Shown in pieces: positions 5,986 through 10,243 of a DNA stretch of 10,243 bases; position 1 is the first letter of the stretch, and each line of letters opens with the position of its first letter. This stretch comes from Syntrophomonadaceae bacterium. Lineage in GTDB: Bacteria; Bacillota; Dethiobacteria; DTU022. The translations under genes and the position numbers were made by a program. The notes beneath the pieces are model-generated. The model made no database searches and had not been told where the DNA came from. It worked only from the letters and a program-made list of their open reading frames with translations. The DNA lies in the NCBI GenBank assembly GCA_007136055.1, contig SLHT01000245.1, positions 1 through 10,243 on the forward strand, in the 5' to 3' direction.

Positions 5986-7080
5986 GGGCACTTGAGAGGA
6001 GGAAAGGAAGAGGCTTACCAGGCTTTGGCAGAAAGGTTAAGCAGGTTTCCGGTGGGGGTTGTGATTAACGATACTTTAATGGGGATATTGAAACTACTAT
6101 ATACAGAAAATGAAGCAGCAGTGGGCAGTAAATTTCCGATAAAGCCCAGGCCGCTCGCAGAGATCGCCGATTTGATTGGAATGAATGAAGAGAAAACGGG
6201 CGCTTTGTTAAGCGGTATGGCCGAAAAAGGACTGGTCGTTGATATTGCCCGCAAAGGAACTACTTATTATATGCTCTCACCTGTGGTTGTCGGGTTTTTT
6301 GAATACAGCATGATGCGTGCCAATGGGGCTAATATTAGTGAGCTTTCATCTTTATATGAACATTACTTCAAAGACAAAAATGTAGTTGAAGAAGTATTCG
6401 GTTCGGATACAAAAATATTCAGGGCCCTTGTTTACGACCGCTATATTTCTGAGCTGGTGCAGACCGAGGTGCTTGATTATGAGAAAGCAGAATCTGTAAT
6501 CCGAGAATCAGGTGGCGGTGGGCTTTCCCTTTGTGCCTGCCGGCACAAGAATTATCATCTTGGCAAACCATGTAAATTTCCGATGGAAGATATCTGCACT
6601 TCCCTTGGACGCCCCGCCGAGTGGCTGTTGCGGCACGGTTTTGCCCGCCGGGCTGCAGTTGATGAATTGCTGAAAAACCTTGAACGCAGTTACAGGTTGG
6701 GCCTGGTACTGACCTGTGACAACGTTATTGATGAACCAGCTTATATCTGCCACTGCTGCGGATGCTGCTGCGGTCCTCTGCAGGCAATTAAGGATCACCG
6801 GGTAAGTGCAGTTCAGCCAAGCAATTTTTTGCCAAAAATCGATCCCGATGCCTGTCTTGGTTGTGATTCCTGTGTAGATGCCTGCCATATTGGTGCTCTC
6901 GAAGCATCGCAATCAGCAGAACCTGTCTTAAATAGAGAGTTGTGTATCGGCTGTGGAGTATGTGCTTCAGTCTGTCCTTCAGATGCCCTGCAGATGTTCA
7001 GGCTGGACGAGGCATACGTTCCACCACAGAATAAAATGGCTCAATTGACCAATATTGCGGTGGAGAGAAACAGGTTTTAG
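5983..7080 (+). CDS. Uncharacterised winged-helix, cysteine-rich, 2x[4Fe-4S] ferredoxin-type protein
   Basis: Counting from TTG 5983, the protein has 365 residues. About 58-100 look like a winged helix-turn-helix (LAEIADLIGMNEEKTGALL, then EKGLVVD and a TTYYMLSP wing). A helical middle follows (about 101-175). Residues 184-205 hold C184, C186, C197 and C205, and 256-263 the dense CHCCGCCC group; both may bind a further cluster or metal. The C-terminus has two ferredoxin motifs, C291/C294/C297/C301 and C321/C324/C327/C331, enough for two [4Fe-4S] clusters. The usual proline after the last cysteine of the first motif is histidine. No signal peptide or membrane segment was seen, so it is likely cytoplasmic. 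I recall similar Fe-S proteins in many strict anaerobes, without known function. It could be a redox-responsive regulator or an electron carrier for a flavoenzyme. Its place ahead of the lysine genes suggests, but does not prove, a link. Confidence 0.8.
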   Translation: MGHLRGGKEEAYQALAERLSRFPVGVVINDTLMGILKLLYTENEAAVGSKFPIKPRPLAEIADLIGMNEEKTGALLSGMAEKGLVVDIARKGTTYYMLSPVVVGFFEYSMMRANGANISELSSLYEHYFKDKNVVEEVFGSDTKIFRALVYDRYISELVQTEVLDYEKAESVIRESGGGGLSLCACRHKNYHLGKPCKFPMEDICTSLGRPAEWLLRHGFARRAAVDELLKNLERSYRLGLVLTCDNVIDEPAYICHCCGCCCGPLQAIKDHRVSAVQPSNFLPKIDPDACLGCDSCVDACHIGALEASQSAEPVLNRELCIGCGVCASVCPSDALQMFRLDEAYVPPQNKMAQLTNIAVERNRF

Positions 7081-7096
7081 AGGCGGTAGTAAGGGC

Positions 7097-7226
7097 TCAG
7101 AATAAAAGTATGAGGAGTCAGAAGAAAGACACATAAAATACAGCAGGTAGTCGTATCAATTCATCTTATGTTTAAAGTTTTTTCAGGCATTGTTTTGATG
7201 CCTGGCTTCTGACTGCTCTATTCTGA
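7097..7226. repeat. Nested inverted-repeat element between the Fe-S gene and kdd
   Basis: The gap 7081-7249 is occupied mostly by a nested inverted repeat. TCAGAATA (7097-7104) pairs with TATTCTGA (7219-7226), and AGTCAGAAG (7116-7124) pairs with CTTCTGACT (7206-7214). A short GAG/CTC match lies between them. Inside, ACATAA (7131-7136) can pair with TTATGT (7166-7171), and CAGGCAT (7184-7190) with ATGCCTG (7198-7204) around a seven-base loop. The whole is about 130 bases and would fold as a branched RNA. The terminal arms with no coding content suggest a miniature inverted-repeat (MITE-like) element; a structured leader for kdd is the alternative. It ends nine bases before the kdd ribosome site. 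No target-site duplication was identified. Confidence 0.55.
7195..7224 (+). promoter_or_regulatory. Weak candidate promoter for kdd
   Basis: TTGATG (7195-7200), an 18-base spacer and TATTCT (7219-7224) could serve as a sigma-A promoter. The -10 lies inside the right arm of the inverted repeat. The leader before the ribosome site GGAGG (7235-7239) would be only a few bases, so read-through from the Fe-S gene promoter is equally possible. Confidence 0.22.
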
Positions 7227-7249
7227 ACAAAATTGGAGGTTAGATAATA

Positions 7250-8287
7250 ATGAATAAAGGTTGTTCGTACGGAACTCACCGCGTCATTAAACCGAAAGGA
7301 TTGCTTCCCCAGCCGGCTTGGAAAATCGATAACGACATGGAGATTTACGATAATGAAATCTTAATCGATGTCGAAGTTTTAAATATTGATTCAGCCAGCT
7401 TTACCCAGATTGAAGAGGAAGCAGGCGGAAATGAGTCTCGCATTGCTGAAATTATGCTCGACATAGTAAAAGAGCGAGGCAAACATCATAACCCGAACAC
7501 AGGATCTGGCGGGATGTTAATTGGCAAAGTAGAAAAAATTGGGGCAGCTCTTGAGGGCAAAAGGGAGCTTGCCGTGGGCCAGAGGCTGGCTACCCTTGTT
7601 TCGTTGTCTTTGACGCCGCTGCGTATCGATAAAATAAAAAAAATTCATAAAGATATTGACCAGGTTGAGATAGAAGGCAGGGCGATTCTTTTTGAAAGCG
7701 GCATCTATGCTGTTTTACCTGAGGATCTTCCGCAGACCCTGTCCCTGGCCGTGCTTGATGTGGCAGGCGCTGCAGCCCAGACTGCCAAGCTGGTCAAACC
7801 CGGTGACAGGGTTGTTATTATCGGCGCAGGGGGTAAATCAGGCCTGCTTTGCCTGCACGAAGCAAGGAAAAGAGCAGGGGTAACCGGTCAGGTTATCGGT
7901 ATTGCCCCGCGCGAGGCCAGTAAAAACCGGGCTGAGTCGACCGGATTATGCGATGCTGTCCTGATGGCTGATGCCGCAGATGCCTTGGGCATAATGAAGA
8001 AAGTAGAAGAGACAACCGGTGGGGCCCTGGCCGATGTTACTATTAACTGTGTCAATATCCCCAATACAGAGCTGTCTTCAATACTTGCAACCCGTGACGG
8101 GGGGCTCGTTTACTACTTCAGCATGGCGACCAGCTTCACCTCTGCTGCTCTCGGGGCTGAAGGGGTCGGGAAAGATGTTAATATGATCATTGGCAACGGT
8201 TATACGCGCGATCATGCCGCAATTTCACTAAATATAATGCGTGAAAGCCCTGTGCTGCGTAAAATATTTGAAGAACTTTATACTTGA
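7250..8287 (+). CDS. kdd: L-erythro-3,5-diaminohexanoate dehydrogenase
   Basis: Kdd (EC 1.4.1.11) oxidatively deaminates L-erythro-3,5-diaminohexanoate to 5-amino-3-oxohexanoate with NAD(P)+, the step before Kce in lysine fermentation. The 345-residue length fits the family. The N-terminus has the recognisable Kdd signature (GCSYGTHRVIKPKGLLPQPA, residues 4-23; then IDNDMEIY and LNIDSASFTQIEEEAGG, 45-60; then NTGSGGMLIG, 83-92). A Rossmann dinucleotide site lies at 187-200 (RVVIIGAGGKSGLL), giving an overall medium-chain-dehydrogenase-like layout. The ATG at 7250 has GGAGG at 7235-7239. It is followed after 23 bases by kat and then by kal and kce, which confirms the pathway. An ordinary alcohol dehydrogenase is unlikely because of the signature segments and neighbours. 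Confidence 0.93.
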   Translation: MNKGCSYGTHRVIKPKGLLPQPAWKIDNDMEIYDNEILIDVEVLNIDSASFTQIEEEAGGNESRIAEIMLDIVKERGKHHNPNTGSGGMLIGKVEKIGAALEGKRELAVGQRLATLVSLSLTPLRIDKIKKIHKDIDQVEIEGRAILFESGIYAVLPEDLPQTLSLAVLDVAGAAAQTAKLVKPGDRVVIIGAGGKSGLLCLHEARKRAGVTGQVIGIAPREASKNRAESTGLCDAVLMADAADALGIMKKVEETTGGALADVTINCVNIPNTELSSILATRDGGLVYYFSMATSFTSAALGAEGVGKDVNMIIGNGYTRDHAAISLNIMRESPVLRKIFEELYT

Positions 8288-8310
8288 TTTACTTGAGAGG
8301 GTGGTTATAA

Positions 8311-9561
8311 ATGAAGTCTACACCTAAGTTGAATCTGGAAAAATCGTTAGCCCTTTTCGAAGAAGCAAAGCAGATTTCTCCCGGTGGGGTCATGGGCATC
8401 AGGCGGCCCTATAACTTTGTTGAAGGAGAATACCCTGTTTATATAAATAGAGGTTACGCTGGCCATATTATAGATGTCGATGGCAATGACTACATCGATA
8501 TGCTCTGTGCTTATGGCCCGATTATTTTAGGTTATCACGAACCGGAGATAAACCGGGCTGTTATTGAGCAGATGGAAAAGGGTTTTTGCTTTTCACTGGT
8601 TCAGCCTGTTCAAAATGAATTAATCAAGCGCTTGATTGACCTTATTCCGTCCGCAGAAATGGGCTTATTGGTCAAGACCGGTTCCGACGCTACAGGGGTG
8701 GCGGTGCGTATAGCACGCGGTTACAGCGGTAAAGATAAAATCCTGCGCTGTGGTTACCATGGCTGGATGGACTGGTGTGTGGAAGTGCCGGGTGGGGTGC
8801 CGCAAAAAGTGCGGGAGTTGACCCTTGATTTTCCTTACGGTGATCTTGAAACTTTGGAGAAATTGCTTCAGGAAAACAAAGATGAAGCAGCCTGTATAAT
8901 AATAACACCGGTTGGGCACCCTTTGGGCCAGCCGGTTTCAGCTCCTCCTCAAGGATACCTTGAAGGAGTACGCTCCCTGGCGGATCAATATGAGGTTGTC
9001 CTGATTTTTGATGAAATCCGCTCAGGATTCAGGGTTGCCATGGGGGGTGCGCAGGAGCGCTATGGGGTTACGCCAGACCTTACTACAATCGGCAAGGCCA
9101 TGGCTAACGGTTACCCGATCAGCGCCTGTGTCGGTAAAGCTGAGATTATGAAAGTGGCCGAAGATGATGTGTTCATCAGTTCAACCTTTTTTCCCAACAG
9201 CCTGGAAATGGTGGCGGCTATGAAGTGCCTTGATATCCTGGAACGGGAAAATGTAATTGATGCTGTCTGGGAACGCGGTGAAAAGTTTCTTGAACAGCTA
9301 AAAAAAATCGTTGGGCAATCTAAAGTGCCGGCGACAGTATCCGGTATTCCCCCGATGCCTTTTATTACTTTTGATAAAGCAGATGAACATTATAAAAACA
9401 GGCGGATTTGCTTTTACACCAATACAATCAGACGCGGTTTATTTGTCCAGCCTTATCACCACTGGTATATTTCTTACCGGCATACGGCCGAAGATCTTGA
9501 AAATGCCCTGCAGGTAATTGCAGAGGCCCTGCAGGTGGTAGAAAACGATTATCCGGTTTAA
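8311..9561 (+). CDS. kat: Class III PLP aminotransferase, probable 3-aminobutyryl-CoA transaminase
   Basis: This is a fold-type I, class III aminotransferase of the glutamate-1-semialdehyde aminomutase-like subgroup, 416 residues, of usual length. Visible PLP features are the phosphate-binding TGSDAT (123-128), YHGWMDW (149-155), D234 of IFDEIRSG that contacts the pyridine nitrogen, and the Schiff-base lysine K262 in TTIGKAMANGYP. An acyl-CoA beta-transaminase (Kat, EC 2.6.1.111) of this type is known from lysine fermentation clusters such as that of Candidatus Cloacamonas acidaminovorans. It converts 3-aminobutyryl-CoA and 2-oxoglutarate to acetoacetyl-CoA and glutamate. Placement between kdd and kal strongly supports the same role here. 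The start has GAGGGTGGT (8297-8305) ahead. It is unlikely to be HemL, because the context is catabolic and no other tetrapyrrole gene is near. The exact substrate is inferred from context. Confidence 0.82.
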   Translation: MKSTPKLNLEKSLALFEEAKQISPGGVMGIRRPYNFVEGEYPVYINRGYAGHIIDVDGNDYIDMLCAYGPIILGYHEPEINRAVIEQMEKGFCFSLVQPVQNELIKRLIDLIPSAEMGLLVKTGSDATGVAVRIARGYSGKDKILRCGYHGWMDWCVEVPGGVPQKVRELTLDFPYGDLETLEKLLQENKDEAACIIITPVGHPLGQPVSAPPQGYLEGVRSLADQYEVVLIFDEIRSGFRVAMGGAQERYGVTPDLTTIGKAMANGYPISACVGKAEIMKVAEDDVFISSTFFPNSLEMVAAMKCLDILERENVIDAVWERGEKFLEQLKKIVGQSKVPATVSGIPPMPFITFDKADEHYKNRRICFYTNTIRRGLFVQPYHHWYISYRHTAEDLENALQVIAEALQVVENDYPV

Positions 9562-9589
9562 TCTGTTGAATAAAAAAGGAGCTGGCAAG

Positions 9590-10027
9590 GTGATTAATGA
9601 AAAAGTTATGCTGCGGATCCGCCTCAGTGAACATGATGTTCACTACGGAGGCGGTTTGGTAGACGGGGCCCTGGTGATTAAGCTTTTCGGTGATGTGGCT
9701 ACCGAATTGCTGATCAGGCATGATGGTGACGAGGGGCTTTTTGCAGCCTATGATATGGTTGAATTTAAGGCGCAGTTATGCGCAGGTGATTTTCTTGAAG
9801 TATGGGGTTGGATTGATCGGGTCGGCAACACATCTCGGCACATGCAGTTTGAAGCTTACAAGGTTATCGCCAATGCAGAAGACAAGGAATGCCCTTCCGC
9901 TTGCGATGTCTTAACGGAGCCCCTTCTGGTAGCTCGGGCGGCTGGAACCTGCGTTGTTCCCCAGCATCTGCAGAGGGAACAGCAGAACTGTAAGACCAAA
10001 GATTTGGGAGGTAAGGGTAATGGATAA
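9590..10027 (+). CDS. kal: 3-aminobutyryl-CoA ammonia lyase
   Basis: Kal (EC 4.3.1.14) removes ammonia from L-3-aminobutyryl-CoA to give crotonyl-CoA, feeding butyrate formation. It is a small hot-dog-fold protein. From GTG 9590 the product is 145 residues, with family segments LRIRLSEHDVHYGGGLVDG (8-26), FGDVATELLIRHDGDEGL (33-50), CAGDFLEVWGWI (64-75), VGNTSRHMQFEAYKV (78-92) and ARAAGTCVVP (115-124). The start is GTG because AAGGAG (9576-9581) sits eight bases before it. TTG 9566 lies ahead of that ribosome site, and ATG 9608 lacks one. The tail after residue 124 is polar and contains the kce ribosome site; the kal stop lies eight bases into kce. This gene is directly behind the transaminase that uses the same predicted substrate. 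Confidence 0.92.
   Translation: MINEKVMLRIRLSEHDVHYGGGLVDGALVIKLFGDVATELLIRHDGDEGLFAAYDMVEFKAQLCAGDFLEVWGWIDRVGNTSRHMQFEAYKVIANAEDKECPSACDVLTEPLLVARAAGTCVVPQHLQREQQNCKTKDLGGKGNG
10006..10027 (+). promoter_or_regulatory. kal-kce overlap with internal ribosome site
   Basis: GGGAGGT (10006-10012) inside the kal tail is a strong Shine-Dalgarno sequence, seven bases before the kce ATG at 10020. kal ends at TAA 10025-10027, so the genes overlap by eight bases in different frames. Ribosomes ending kal are well placed to start kce, implying coupled translation. Confidence 0.8.
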
Positions 10028-10243
10028 GCTGATTATAACTGCAGCTCTGACCGGCGCTGAAGTGACCCGGGAGAATAACCCAAATTTGCCGATTGCCCCG
10101 GCTGAAATAGCCGCAGCAGCTTACGATTGCTGCCAGGTCGGAGCTTCTATCGTTCACCTCCACGTGCGCAACGAAGATGAAACTTCTACCCAGTCAGCTG
10201 AAGTTTATAAGGAAACCATAGATTTAATTAAGAATAAATGTAA
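10020..10243 (+). CDS. kce: 3-keto-5-aminohexanoate cleavage enzyme (BKACE family), N-terminal part
   Basis: Kce (EC 2.3.1.247) condenses 5-amino-3-oxohexanoate with acetyl-CoA and splits it to L-3-aminobutyryl-CoA and acetoacetate. Only the first 74 codons are present; the right edge cuts the gene. The family is about 270-300 residues (DUF849/BKACE, TIM barrel with a divalent metal, normally zinc). The visible start has the family pattern: LIITAALTGAEVTRENNPNLP (4-24), the IAPAEIAAAAYDCCQVGASIVHLHVR segment (25-50), and S/T-rich residues near 55-58. H46 and H48 of the HLH motif occupy the known metal-ligand positions, and E14 is also conserved; the third ligand near residue 230 is outside the window. 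It could in principle be another BKACE with a different keto acid, but kdd, kat and kal next to it fix the assignment. Confidence 0.9.
   Translation, partial: MDKLIITAALTGAEVTRENNPNLPIAPAEIAAAAYDCCQVGASIVHLHVRNEDETSTQSAEVYKETIDLIKNKC

Noticed and set aside
6508..6912. 134-codon open frame antisense to the Fe-S gene
   Set aside because: It lies wholly opposite the cysteine-rich and first ferredoxin segments. The alanine and threonine runs are complements of Cys and Gly codons, and no ribosome site was found.
7184..7204. CAGGCAT/ATGCCTG hairpin as a terminator of the Fe-S gene
   Set aside because: The stem is good, but it is followed by GCTTCTGAC rather than a T-run, so it does not meet the intrinsic terminator pattern.
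7081..7249. Lysine riboswitch or other known metabolite riboswitch before kdd
   Set aside because: The gap is structured, but none of the conserved L-box core or its junction layout was recognised. Lysine riboswitches normally turn off synthesis or uptake, not catabolism. The symmetric terminal arms fit a repeat element better.
8311..9561. Glutamate-1-semialdehyde 2,1-aminomutase (hemL)
   Set aside because: The fold and the Schiff-base motif are shared, but the gene is embedded between kdd and kal, there are no tetrapyrrole genes, and a Kat-type transaminase explains the context better.
9566..9589. TTG 9566 as the kal start
   Set aside because: The ribosome site AAGGAG (9576-9581) lies downstream of this codon and is correctly spaced for GTG 9590.

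Overview
The window reads as chromosomal DNA of an anaerobic, amino-acid-fermenting member of the Bacillota, most likely a clostridial or syntrophic lineage. The evidence is a complete mrfA-mrfB (yprA-yprB) repair pair of the Bacillus type, strong AAGGAGG-like ribosome binding sites, TTG and GTG start codons, an oxygen-sensitive-looking Fe-S protein, and part of a lysine fermentation operon. No rRNA, tRNA, CRISPR array, prophage or transposase gene was seen. Every gap between genes is under 200 bases and is described below.

Layout. Bases 1-168 hold the C-terminal end of a methionine sulfoxide reductase B, closed by a strong intrinsic terminator (197-249). A 12-helix MFS exporter (335-1564) follows, with a small inverted repeat in its upstream region. 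A near-consensus promoter (1584-1612) then drives a short DtxR/MntR-family metal-responsive repressor (1696-2151), which a branched hairpin plus T-run (2167-2237) probably terminates. On the minus strand, 5809-2307 carries mrfA (DExH helicase with a C-terminal four-cysteine cluster) and mrfB (RNase H-like exonuclease with a helical-repeat tail). The two overlap by four bases. In B. subtilis this pair repairs mitomycin-type DNA damage.

Divergent from mrfA, a plus-strand group starts at 5983. It opens with an uncharacterised winged-helix / cysteine-rich / 2x[4Fe-4S] protein, followed by a 169-base gap containing a nested inverted-repeat element. After the gap come kdd, kat, kal and the first third of kce, tightly packed and running off the right edge. 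Kdd oxidises 3,5-diaminohexanoate and Kce cleaves the product with acetyl-CoA. The resulting 3-aminobutyryl-CoA can be deaminated by Kal (ammonia lyase, to crotonyl-CoA) or transaminated by Kat (to acetoacetyl-CoA). Having both exits side by side is the most notable metabolic feature. The upstream pathway genes (lysine 2,3-aminomutase and the B12-dependent 5,6-aminomutase) are not in the window and may lie downstream.

The most interesting items are the Kat/Kal branch point, the DNA-binding-like Fe-S protein ahead of the operon, the inverted-repeat element in front of kdd, and the mixed MntR/DtxR metal site of the small repressor. All functional calls come from reading motifs by eye. No database search or structure prediction was run.
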